Source: Neurospora crassa OR74A
Taxonomy: Eukaryota; Ascomycota; Sordariomycetes; Sordariales; Sordariaceae
Direction: 5' to 3'
Assembly (NCBI RefSeq): GCF_000182925.2
Contig: NC_026504.1
Span: 1,302,001 to 1,366,000, forward strand
DNA length: 64,000 bases
The notes beneath the pieces are model-generated. The model was given only the letters and a program-made list of their open reading frames with translations, was not told where the DNA came from and made no database searches. A program made the position numbers and the translations under genes. Positions 1 through 12,100 of this stretch are shown here, one piece after another (within the stretch, counting starts at the first letter, position 1; every line of letters starts with the position of its first letter).

Positions 1-1092
1 CCGATTCTACTCCGAGACGCGAAACCGACGCCGCTCGCCGTTTTACAACGAACACCGACCATCTGGATCTCCTCCTGTCTTGCCACCTGCGTCTTGTGTT
101 GATTTCTTCCGATCTACCCCCCACATTTTCGTCATTTGTCTTTCCCACATCCTCCCTGGGAATCTCAGGTTCCCTCTTGTTCAAGCCTCTTACCCAGCCA
201 TCCAGCCACTTGCCCCCTTCAGAAAGGAGAGAAAAAAAAAGAAAGAAAGGAAGGAAGGAAGAGATACCCCCTCTCCTTATCCGCGAAAGCCTCTCCCGAT
301 CTGAACCTCTTTTGTTTTTGTTTTTCTTCATAATGGACGGACATGATGATGAGATTGGAAATTACTTGCAGAAACTATCAGGCCATGTATAACACTCTTT
401 TTCTACAAAACTAGTACGCTGTACTAGTATATAGGCCAAGTCTCAGCCAGCCATCTTTTTTCCTGTGTCTGGGTGTCATTTAGCAAGCGCCTCACCAACG
501 CCTCGATTGGTCTCTATTGGGAAAATTCTCCTCAAGAGTTTGCTTGCCCGGCCGGAACAAGCCCAAATCATTTACAGCGTACCACGTTTTCCTTCGGTGG
601 TCTCTTCCTCATTGCTGTTACTAGTCTAGCAAAAGGGAAAGAGGCGCCGCCCACCAATTTCCCTTACTAGTTTCTTTGGTTCAAGGGACGAATCGCAATC
701 TTCTTGTCGGTGCTTGCTTTGCTGTTGAAGACAAGTTGAACTAGTACCTCGACACTAGTGCTGAGTGCCGAACATTTGGTAGGTTTGGTACCTGACTAGT
801 CGTGTACACGAGGTTAACCATGTCTTACCTTTCTTCTTGTGATCCCTCTAGCGTGGTTGATCGCTTGGTTTGATCTTCTTCCTTGGTCAGACTCCTTGTT
901 CTGGTTGCTCGGCGAAGGCGCATGTGGATTGTTTATAAGCTACACAATTGTACGACACGTCGTCGATCTGCATATGTCCTTCCCCTTTTCGCTTTCCCAG
1001 CTACATTTATTAAAAGTTGCTTACCCTTCGTACGTATGTTTGTCCAATTCATATAAGTTCAACGTCTATGCCTGGAGTCAACAACAAAAGCC
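1..1092. other. leader region upstream of the ankyrin gene
   Basis: No independent gene is supported. A short open stretch at 333-386 starts with ATG and reads MDGHDDEIGNYLQKLSGH; it could be a first coding exon of the ankyrin gene, joined in frame to an acceptor at 1125 (TTCAG) over a 739-nt intron, but its donor (GTATAA) is poor. The region also carries seven ACTAGT hexamers between 410 and 800, listed separately. A pyrimidine-rich stretch and a purine tract (about 217-262) look like ordinary 5' leader sequence. Confidence 0.45.
410..800. repeat. cluster of seven ACTAGT palindromes
   Basis: ACTAGT occurs at 410-415, 423-428, 620-625, 666-671, 740-745, 754-759 and 795-800. Two of the pairs are only 8 bases apart. 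A given hexamer is expected about once per 4 kb, so seven in 391 bases is far above chance. The copies lie in the leader, or in a possible first intron, of the ankyrin-repeat gene. The flanking bases differ between copies, which argues against a simple tandem repeat and fits repeated short binding sites. The function is unknown. Confidence 0.8.
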
Positions 1093-3448
1093 ATGTTTCA
1101 TCACGTCAGACCTTCAAGGATTCAGCTAGACGATGGCCTCAGTCTCGATAGCGGTCTGGGCATGGCGTCTCAGCCATCCTCGCCCATAACCCCAAAGCAT
1201 CTCGCGTCTTTCGAGTATATAACAAGGCGCCTGTCGCCGTAAGTCAAAAAGTTGCGCTTTGGTTCTCAAGATTTTTACTAAACAAGTGGTTAGCACCAAT
1301 CCATTCAGCGATGATGCCGCCACCGGTTTAGGCGACCTCTTTCATGGCGAAAGGAGTGAACCATCACCAGTGCCAGAACCCAGCACCCCATCGAGGGAAC
1401 TCACTCACCCGCCCACACCAAAAACTGAACCTCAGCCACACACCACTCCCCTCCTCACAGCAGACCCCCGGGTAACAAGGACATTATCACTCAAACTTGG
1501 TCCCATACCAAAGAAGCACCGCCAAAGCACCACCCAACTCGCCGAGCAGCTTCACCACGCCATTGACAAGAACGATACCGGCACAATCCTGGAGCTCATC
1601 AAAAAGGGCCGCATTGACCCCAACATCCACAGATCAGGATCAAGCCTACCCCCCCTTCATGAGGCCCTCGCCGCTCGTTCCGTCGATGCCACCAACTTCC
1701 TCGCCCTCTCAGGCGCAGACTTGGAAGCAACTAACAGAACAAAAGAGACAGCCATCATTACTGCCACCAAGAACGGGTTCCCCAGTGCCTCCATCACCTT
1801 ACTCTGCGAACTTGGCGCCAAGCTAGACGCCGTTGACATATTCGGCCGATCAGCGCTTCACTACGCAGCAAGCAGCCACGGCTCAGCTTCATCTTCCCCT
1901 TCCTCTTCGTCTGGGAAGTCCATCGAGGATGCCAAGGTAGAAACGGTCAAGATCCTGTGCTCCCACGGCGCCAACCCAAACCTGCCGGACGAAACAGGCC
2001 ACATGCCTCTCCACCAAGCGGTCCACAGCGTGCACCTAGCCGCAGCCAAACAACTCCTTGACTGCGGTGCCGACATCAACGCCGCAACCAAGAGCGGACG
2101 GACTCCTCTTTACTTGGCCATCGCTAAGCGCAGCACGGACATTGTCTCCGTTCTCTGCGAGCGCGGTGCTGTTATCAACCGCCGCGTTGGTGATTCCACA
2201 CCCTTGCTGGCCGCCATTACGGCGGGTTGTACCGATATTGCTCGGGTGTTGATCCAGGCGGGCGCTGCTGACCCCAACTTGTCTGGAGGGAAGGGAAACT
2301 TTCCCTTGCTCATGGCATCGGCATTGGGGAATGAAGAGCTAGTTGAACTGCTACTGGCACGTGGTGCTGATGTGCATGTGGCGAGCAGCTCGACCGGGAT
2401 GACACCGTTGCACGTGGCATGCCAGGGCGGGCACGAGGGGATCGTGGGCATGTTGATCAGAGCTGGAATGCCAGTGGACGGTGTAAATAAAGACGGACTG
2501 ACGCCGCTCGCGCTGGCCGTTGAGGGTGTTCATGATGAGATTGTGAAGATGCTGTTGATGCATGGCCGTGCGGATGCGAATCATGCGTATGAAGGGCAGT
2601 CTCTGCTCTGGAGGGCTTTGAAGCGACTGACTGCTGCTACCACTCGCGCCTCCAGGACTACAAGCAGCCCGGGGACACCGACAGCGGTAGCCCATGCCAA
2701 GTACGTGACGGTGACTGCGATGGAGAGGATCATTCATCTCCTGATATCGTCCGGCGCCAATGTCACTGCTCCACAGGATGAACTTGGGATCAGTCCGCTG
2801 CATCACGCCTGCCGACTAGGGCTGGACTCTATCGTTGAGATGATGCTCTCAACGCCACGAGATGCCTACGTATCCGCTCCATTTTACAGCGAGAAGCATG
2901 ACAATGGTGGTATTATCGAAACACAGCTATGGTCAGGCCACACTCCCCTCTTCTTCGCCGTTGAAGGTGGTCACTTGACCACGACCAAGCTCCTAATCGA
3001 GAAACACCATGCGGATATCAACACCCGAACAGCGGTTAACGCAACCCTGCTATGGGCGGCTGTGGGTCACCCACATATATTACGCTACCTCTTAACCCTG
3101 AAGCCTTTGCAAGGGCAAGGGGTTGAAAGAACGGGAAGTGTCCGCAAGCGGCTAAGGCTGGTGAACTTTGGGCGCATCAACGAAGAGGGGATATTGGGAG
3201 GAGAGGGATTTGACTTGAACCATAGAGATCATGGAGGAGCAACGGTTCTTCATGCTGCAGCCGCCGCGGCTCAGCTAGAAGATGTGAGGATACTGCTGAG
3301 GAAAGGGGCAAAACAGTTTGCTGCCCATGAGGTTTATGATGATTTGGCAGGGAGGAAAGGAGGTACATACCGACAAGGAACACCGGCTGGAATTGCCAGA
3401 CAAAAAGGACATGACAAGATCGCGGAGATGATAGAAGGCTGGCGGTAA
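1093..3448 (+). CDS. ankyrin-repeat protein
   Basis: Two exons, 1093-1238 and 1294-3448, give 766 residues. The 55-nt intron has a GTAAGT donor, a TACTAAAC branch site and a TAG acceptor, and the join reads ITRRLSPTNPFSDDAATG. The first 120 residues are Ser/Pro-rich and look disordered. From about residue 140 to the end there is a long series of ankyrin repeats, with repeated cores such as TPLHVACQGGHEGIVGMLI, SPLHHACRLGLDSIVEMML and TVLHAAAAAAQLEDVRILL. Ankyrin repeats bind other proteins, and no catalytic domain is visible, so the partner and role are unknown. I chose ATG 1093 as the first in-frame Met before well-conserved-looking sequence. A leader exon at 333-386 joined at 1126 (reading SGH then LDDGLSLDSG) is an alternative. 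Confidence 0.85.
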
Positions 3449-6400
3449 CAAAGGGTTTCTCGGTGACTTGGGGCCGCGGTCAGTAAGCGCATGTGGTTCA
3501 GTGCATAGTCAAAGCATCAGTTTGGATATGGTAATCCCTGCTTCCCTCTAACAGATCATCGGTAGTCACTACCAGTAAAGCTGTAAGCCCTACGGTGTAG
3601 ATGTTAGATGCCTCTTTGATGTGGTGATCTTCGTTCAGCTTACTCACTCGTTTTTCGCAAAGGTGATAGAGACGAAAAGTGATATGCCGCTCGTTGATAT
3701 TATGTCTGTGGATATGTGAAGCGGGAGCTTCGGGGAATATTGGCCAATAAAGGACACAGAGTGAATAGCATTCTCTCATTACGGGAACATGTCGCATCCT
3801 TCCCAAACCTGATGGACACAAACGCAACTCCGTTCATCGTCAAGCACTCGCCTAACAAAGGACAACGGGTGTTCCCGTCGACACTCATCTTATCCATAGT
3901 GCTGGCTTCTGGATGCTCCAGGTGGAAGGAACACAAATGGCAGCCCGGGCCGTGATGCATAGCCAAAGCAAATAGGAGCACACAACTTAAGGAACCATCT
4001 GTGCCGCTTTGGTGAGCACCGGTATAAGAGAGAAACATTGGCCAGCGCCACGGTACCGGTAAATAGTTGAAGAAGGTGAAACAGATATTGGATGTGTCTT
4101 TGTTAACAGGGCAATCCTTGGCCGCCGCGACAACACCCCCAAGCCATCGGTTAAGCACTGCCGGGAGAAGCAGACATGTCGTCGGTTACATTTGAGCAGG
4201 AACAAGCGAAAACCATGAGCTCAAATATGGCTGTATATAGCGAAGGGGGCCTACACGGACGGGATGAGTAGCCGCTAGGCGCCAGGTAACCGCGGTATGC
4301 TCGTCGGCTTCAGACGGGCCGCATAGCCGAACCGACCACACGAAGTATAAAGCATATGTACTTTCCGTGCCGGCTGACTCCCGCCTTTACCGGCCCTACG
4401 GTAGATTGACCTACAGACACCCAACTAGCATCTCGATAACAGACGCTCCGAACTGCCTCGTAGAGCTCAGCTTCGCAGATCCATGGATGACGGATGGAAA
4501 AGCCAAGCCACAGAAATGGGGGTTTGTGTGTTGAGATCAATTCTTCGATCAGATCATGTTCTCCGCATCCAATATTCTGGGGGCCGCATATGCAAAAGCA
4601 CAGAAAACGGAACAAGTCGGCACACACACCTTGATGGTTACTAACCGGCCAAGGGCATCAAGAGAGGTACACGAGAGGCATCGAAAAGGCTGTATGCCAC
4701 ATTGAGTTCAGCCAAAACCCAGCAATTTGACCAAAGACAATGTCCGTGGCCTCTTTGATCACGGGAAGTAAGCAATACAAACCGGGGGGTAGATAAGGGG
4801 AGATGATACCTGTGTCCAGGGTACGGCCTTGCTCAGTATATCTTGACAGAAGCGTAGAAGATACTAAGCATGCCGTCCGCCGAAAATATGTGACGGACCG
4901 GTTGGCATGTTGAAATGTAACCACTTGGGGCAGCTTTCTCTGTCCTGAGGATGGGGGACGAGAAGACAAAGGACAACTAGCTGGTACCGTCATAATCTCT
5001 TCAGATGAAAGAAAGAGGTGTGAAGGCATGGAAAACCATTGGCGGTCCAAGATGCAACCACCATCATCGTCTCCATAATCAATCTCTAGGCGAGAACCAC
5101 GTCCTGAAGATAGCCAGAGACGGGACAATTTTGCTCGACGTGGGGCGTAGCCGCTGGCGTTTCTAAAAATCAACATCTTAACGTTGACAGTCATTGCTAC
5201 CGTAGCTCTCGTCATCGTGAAGGGGTTCAAGACGGAGACTCGAGCAAGCATGAGGACAGAGACTGCAGAACTCCCCGTTCCGTGTGGTCCGACCTGCGCA
5301 TGTGGGTTTGGACTTTGGCCAGTGGGAATCGACGGCGGTTGGAGCAGATTGCCCGTAAAATTTGGTGTTGCAATCTGTTTACGAGAGAGAAAGCATGTGA
5401 GTTCAGTTCCCCGCGGCGGATCCGGAACCTGGAACTCTGTATGCAGCTGCGTTTTGCGTGTCTATTTACCAGGTTAGTTTCCATCAAGCCGAAATAAGAA
5501 AGAGGGCCGCAAGATAACTGCGAGACGATGAAGGGATCATGGTGAAGAAGCCCTGACCTTGAATATTGCACCGCAATACAGTCTTTCTGCATCCTTGATC
5601 GCGAGCTCCAAGCGAGACAGTAGTACCTTGCTTGAAATGGAGTAAGGAAGTACATACGTAGGCAGTAATAGTCCCGATCTCCGCTTGCAGTGCACCTGCA
5701 CCTGTCAGAAACTGACCGAGGCTGGTTCTGCCGGACGGACACAGTAACAACCGACGACAGACGCCCCTGGACAGACGGGACGGAAGCGAAGCTGCACGAC
5801 GTGGTGCCTCATCTGGGACAAAGGGAACATGGATCCAACAAGGACTGCATGACGGATACCGTCGGCGTGCAGAGAAGAGGCAAGTATGTAAGTATACGAT
5901 GCTTTGCCGCGTTGCACGGCGCTTAGACGCACGACCGCACACACCACATAGCTGAGAGAAGGGTTTGTGCTCGACAAAGTGATCGTCGTCGTTTGAGGGC
6001 AGCAGGGAACTGCAATTGTTGCTCCGATGAGCCGTTGAAGAGAGGGAGATCGGGGAGGGGTCAAGGGAGGAAGAACTCGGAGTGGGAATGGAAGCTGTGT
6101 GGAACTTGAGTGGAAGGTTGTGATTTGAACGAACCAACCAACCTTAGTCCGAGTGGGTTGTGTGCCCCCCTGCCCGCCTGGTGCCCTAGAATTAGGTACC
6201 TACCCTCGATGGCTCCTTCCTTCCTCATCGTACACCAAGGTCAAGATCAGAACAGCACCTGCCTCTTGAGTCTTTGAGCGGTCTCTTGGCCGCTGTATCA
6301 ATGATGTTTTAATATCGAGTGATCAAGATTACATCACTGTGTAGAGGTAGTATGTAGTACTAGCAACAGCCAGTCCGTTTCCTGTCAACTCCAACTGAGA

Positions 6401-9193
6401 AAAGCACTCACTCAGCACAGAAAGACGACCACACAATCATCTCGGCCCCAGCAGCCCCGGCCTGTCAAGCTGCGAGTGACGGGACTGACCGTTGCCCTAG
6501 AATTACTAGGTAGGGCGGTCGACAAGAGCGAATCTTCATGGTGAATATCCGGGCTAGTTTCTCCATCAAATCTTGCAGAGTCAGTCTTTATCTGGCAATG
6601 ATTTGACAATATTAATCCCGGGGACTCGCTATACGGACGATCATGGGGGGGATCATAAGGGCACTTGGGCAGAAGGGGGGTCGCTTTGGGGGAGGAGGAC
6701 GATGGGGGAGCTCGAGGAGCACGGTACATAGCACAGGCGAGCGAAGATTCGACAGAGGTTCCTGGCGAGTTCTGGCGAGGTTCCTGGCTGGGCGCTCGCT
6801 AATCGGAAAGCCTCAGATTGATGACGGTCTCGTTCGAGTGGATCTGAGACTGCGAGCACCACCCTCACACACAGACCGGCGTCCTTCCAACCCGTCCAAA
6901 CCGTATTGGGTCGATCCGTAGGTAGGTAGTGTAGATGACAGCCAAGTGGCTTTCTCAAGGGGGGGAGGGAACGGTTGGAACAGTGCCGCGGCCTTCTACC
7001 CATTGATCCGGGAGTGCAGTGTCTGAAATTGATAAGTGCCATAAATACTCATGAAATTACTCTTCTCCTATTTCCCTTCATTGGTGTCAATTGACATGTG
7101 GATTTGCGCGCGACTGCGCCTCCTTTGAACGGCGGGACGAGCTTCCCTTGCCCGCGTACGTCTTTTGGCTACTCAGACCATGCTGACTAACTAGGTCTAA
7201 CTCATTTTGTCACCTCACTTTCAACTCCGTCGCTCAGATGGGGCAGGCATACAGTACCGTGCGTGCATCGTACCTGACACACTTCACCGTTCCTGAGCCC
7301 CCCTGGCACGAGTCCCTGTGAGTGCTCTCAAGAGCCGTCTGCGGCCGTCTGGGCATTTGATTTTGGCGGACAAGGAGAAAGACCCACTGACCCACCAGTC
7401 CACTCGGCTTAAATTCCCACTCGCTTGTGCCCGTGGTCGGCTCCAAAAGACGCAAAGCACCTGACAGAAAGGTACATGACAGTTCGTTTGTGCCAGGAAG
7501 GAAGGAAGGAGACGGGAGACGGAAGATAGATCGATAGAAGTGAAGAAGCAAAACATTGAATTTTCACTTGTTGCTGATGATGCCCATCGCTAGCCTACAC
7601 TGGTTAGAGTAATGACTTGCCGCGTCTCTTTTACTCGACTAGTCGACTTGCATGCATTTGCGTGGACATTGGAGATTGCACATTGGACTGGCTCCCATCT
7701 TCTCTCCGCATCGCAAGTCCCGCCCCGTTCAACTCGCGTCTCTCTCCCGCCTCGACGACGAGGATCATGGAAGACTGGAAGATCCACATTGTTCTCTCCA
7801 AAGGCTCCTCGACCCTGGACAGGGGCTACATGCTGTCGTACGGCGTCCACCCTCCTTCGTCCTCCGCCAGAACGACGAGGTCTAAAAAAGGCGGAATCGA
7901 CAGCCCGTACGCTCTAGGATACCCCCCTTGGCAGCCCGCTTAATTGAATATCAAGAACAGCATCGCTGACGATGTCTTGAACGGGGCTATAAAAGATTGC
8001 GTTAAGCTTCTTTTGCACATTTTGTCTCCATCCTTAGGTCCCCCCTCACAGTCCCATCTGATCCCATCAAGTCCCATGTGCACCTGGTGTAAAATCCAAA
8101 CTGGGGCCCGCCTACGGTCTGGATTCCTATTTCAGCGGAGCCAGGATGCAGCGCAAGGGACCAATCCACTCCAGTCACCATCACAGGCAGATTCACCCCT
8201 CTCTTCAAGAACCCACACCAAAATCCCACCACCCCCGTAAAGGTACGCCTCGTTTGGAGCATCTGCCACTGACATTGACCTCCCACCCCTGGACGACGAA
8301 CCTAACACCACTTGAACTACACTCCAGAAACAAGGGGACCTACATATTGTCTTTCCACCACTTGTCTCTCACTCTCTTGGCTGGCAGACCGGCATATCAT
8401 CGACTAGCCCCAGGGGTCAGGGGAAACAAGCCAAGCATTTCCCTCTCTTTCGGACACTGCAGTTCACAGGAACTGAAGAGCAGAAGAACGTGAAGGAGAG
8501 AGACAGAGAAAGAAGAGGAAAGTGACAGAGTGAGGGAGGAAAGGACAAAAAAAAACAAGAAACAGAAAAAAATTACAAAACCCACACCTACACACAGTAC
8601 GTACATAACATACACATGCATGAGGGCTCTCTGTGTACCTTTTTGAGTCTGGAATATGCAGCTTCTGCGTGGATGCTTGGGCGCTGCAGCAGTCTGTCTG
8701 GCTGTCGTCGTATCGGCTGTATTCGCTGAGAAGCGCGCATTGCATGTTTCCACAGATTCGGCCCATTCCCAAGAGAACCTTGGATGACTCTAGGAAGAGC
8801 ACCCCCATTTACCAACCCATTGACCTCTCATTGACCGTTCACTTTCGACCGCAACAGGAGCCTTTTTTTTCTGTCGGACGGCAAGGTACCATACCACCTT
8901 GCCATCTTACACCACCACCTCCTACACGCTTACACCCTACACACACTACACCTCGTACCTACATAGCTACATACATTACATACCACAGTACGGCTACCTG
9001 GTAGTAAAAGGGCTCGTCAAGTAGGTGGACTACCAATCCGCAATCCGCTTAGGAAAGCCGGGCCAGGAGAGCCAGGGTCGCGTCTGCCCCTAGCCCTCCT
9101 GGCACTCCCTCCCACTCCGTCCCCCCCGGTCGCTTGTTCTCCTGGCCCTTGCTAGGAATCGGTCTCCATTAGAATTCTAATTAAATTCCCAGT
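3449..9193. other. 5.7-kb region with no supportable gene
   Basis: Many open frames of 60-220 codons occur on both strands, but none shows a recognisable domain, a consistent intron pattern or a codon bias like the neighbouring genes. The stretch ends at a Zn2Cys6 regulator, and long leaders are common in front of fungal regulatory genes, so part of it may be that gene's promoter and 5' UTR. Simple-sequence patches include purine-rich DNA around 8485-8575 and a CA/TA-rich tract around 8580-8620 and 8930-8990. A non-coding RNA cannot be ruled out. Confidence 0.55.
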
Positions 9194-12100
9194 ATGGCTC
9201 AACGGAGGACTGTAGAGTCGATCCAGTCTCGACCGTCTATCCCCCAGCCTCAGCACTCCAGTCTGAGCGAGCCGCACCCCGACCACGAAGGGAAGCATCG
9301 ACATCATCTACAACTAAAGCTCCGATCGCCTGCACCCCAACCTGATCAAGACAACCCTCAACCACTTCCAGGTCCCTCAGCTTCAGCGTCACCAGCACCA
9401 GCACCGACACTACTAGTACCACAACCCTCCTCCGCCGGATCAGCACAGGCACAGACGTTGCCATCCACTCCAGGGACAGCCACAGCAGCTATATCAACGG
9501 CAGCAACAACAACATCAACATCAACAACATCAACAGCAACAACATCAACACCTACTCCGGATCTACAGCAACCAGGCGAAGAGGCGAGCTCGGCTACCAC
9601 TTGTACACCTCCGGTTGAGATAGTCGAAACAGGGGCTGGACAGAGCTCCGTCAGAAGTGGTGACCCAGGGATAGCTACGGACAGTGCTCCCACCATCACA
9701 ACCACCACCAGTGCCACTGCCTGCACCACCAGCACTCACCAAGATCCCCGCGCGCCCTCAGAAATCGCTCCTCCTTTGGCCGATACAGTATCCGGGTACA
9801 ACCAGCAACAGATCGGAGCACCGCACAACGGCAGTGCACCCCGTGTCCTAGTGCCCACGCCCATGTCCCATCCGCAACAACCATCTGGCCCACCTACACC
9901 TCGCCAAACACCGACCATGAACTATCCCGCCCCGAGTCCATATCCGCCTGCGGGCATGTCCCCGGGTGCGCAGTACGCATATGGAGCGCAAGCGGTTGCC
10001 CATGTTGACCCCTACCGAACGAACCAGACGGCGCTCCCGAGCATGCGAACGTTTGACCATGTGCAGCAACAGCACGCTCAACACCAGATGCCCCTGCCGA
10101 ACCATATGGCCGTCTCGATGGCCCCAAACCAGATGAGCTACTATGCGCCCATGCACGCAGCATACCAGATGCACCCGGGGCAGAGCGTGGTGCACTATGC
10201 CTTGACAGGCCTCACGCCGGACCCGCGCATCGCTCTGAGCGGAGGAAGGCACAAGAAGGTACCAATACATTGCACTGCTATAGCCCTCACATGCGACCCT
10301 CCCCCTCTTCCATCTCCTCTCTCCCCTCCTCCTCCTCCTCCTCCTCTGTTTCCTGGGACCCATGCTCGCTCGCGCAACACACTAGAGTGCTGACCGATGT
10401 TGTTTGTTGTGTTGCTGACAGGAGATCAAGCGCCGAACCAAAACGGGGTGCCTAACGTGCCGCAAGCGCAGGATAAAGGTGCGTTACTTTCTCTTTCGGA
10501 CCCATTTCCTAATTTGCCCTTTTTTTTTCGTATTCTATCCGGTTCCTCCCATCACGGATGCCTTTTCGGACCTACTGCAACGAAGCGGGGGATGGGGTAG
10601 GATGGGGATCGGGCCGGACGGTGTCGAGCCAGGGAAGCGACGCGCGGAGGGAGTGGGTCGTCATGTTGCAGTTGGGGCATTCGGTTGAAGAAGCGCCATG
10701 GTTCGATATGACGACAACGGGTGTGTTAAAAATGGCGCGCTCGTTCGTTCGTTCGCTCGCTTGCTCGCTTGTGGTCGGTCTCGATGGTTCGTTGGGGGTT
10801 GTTGCAAGTGCAGCTGGGGGAGCAGGGCGGTTTGGGTTGTGGTTGTATGCCTTGGTTACGTTGTGTTGCCTTGGCCCACGAACGGCTGGGTTGGTTAGTT
10901 TGCTCGCTTGACTGCACTGAACTGCTGAAGCGAGCAACCTAAGCCCAGTTGTTCACAGTGACGCCTGCGGCCAACCCGCCAGTTGCCTGCCCGCCTGTTA
11001 CTCACTGCCCGCTTCGGTTGCCCTCGCCTACCTCCGCTTCCCTTGCCTGCCATAGGCAGCAAGCGCAAGCGACGGGAAGCAACCGCAACTTTCCCATTTC
11101 GGTCGACGCCGACACAAAGTCCCCGCGGCGAGCGAGCGATCAACGCACCCGCCGGCGGTTGTTAGGCCCCGCCGCTAACAACTGGCCTGGGCTCCAGCTA
11201 TCTGCTACCATCCTATCCACCACGAAAGCACCTAAAACCTCAATCCCTGCAACACCCTGAGCTCCATCATCACACCTCATCGCTCTATCTTCCACTTTGC
11301 GTACCGCGTTACACACAAGTTGCAGAAACAATCGTCTTCCCATTTTTTTTTCAACTCACCAGCAATTATGTACTCGTCATCGCCTAACTTGTATCTCTTT
11401 CTAGTGCGACGAAGCCCATCCCACTTGCAACAATTGCAAAAAGTCGAAGCGTGATTGTTTGGGATACGACCCCATCTTCAAGCAGCAACAGCAGCAACAA
11501 CAGCAACAGCAAAGTCTGACTGCTCAGTCGACGCCCAAGTCTCAGCACTCTGCTCCCGCTTCTCTCACGTCGACTCCGACTGTCCCATCTTCCAGCGTCC
11601 CGCCAAGCCCATACCAGTCACAGGCTCAACCTTACCAGCAGCAGCAGCAGCAGCAGTCTCCGCCGCCTCATCACTATCACCAGCAACAGCATCCTGCTTA
11701 CCAACACCAACCACATCCTACCTCGTACCCATCATCTCATTCCTCCAACACCCCCTACGAGTCTCCGGTGTCGTCCACTTCCCCGGGCTTCGATTACGGG
11801 AGTGCCATTGACCCGGCCCTCTCAGGTACCGACACGCCAAGCGCTTCAGGAACGCCTACACCAAATTCGCAGCTGGCTAGGCCTGACGACAGGAATTTTG
11901 GCACTGTGGGTCATTATCAAGGCGGAACTCCTGCTGGCTCCCCTTTGCCGGCGACCTCGTTTGCCCAACATAGATAACCGAAGTCTTGCCGTGTCGAGGG
12001 ATCCGGTTCAGAGCTGTACGACTATCTTGCCCAACATGACTGGCTTACCCACCAACAAGAAAACCGTCGATGATCTTATCGCGCTGGGGGGCGCAGAACC

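Noticed and set aside
4658-5251. 197-codon frame on the minus strand
   Set aside because: No recognisable domain, no splice support and no coding-like base use; likely accidental.
5484-6137. 217-codon frame on the minus strand
   Set aside because: Ser/Arg/Pro-rich random-looking translation with overlapping open frames on both strands and no domain.
7612-7943. three overlapping frames of about 80-108 codons on the + strand
   Set aside because: All three frames are open at once in a GC-rich patch, which points to base composition rather than a gene.
10572-11260. several frames inside the long intron of the transcription factor
   Set aside because: They lie in a GC-rich intron with repeated CGTTCG/GCTCG units; the exon join across it gives a perfect zinc cluster.
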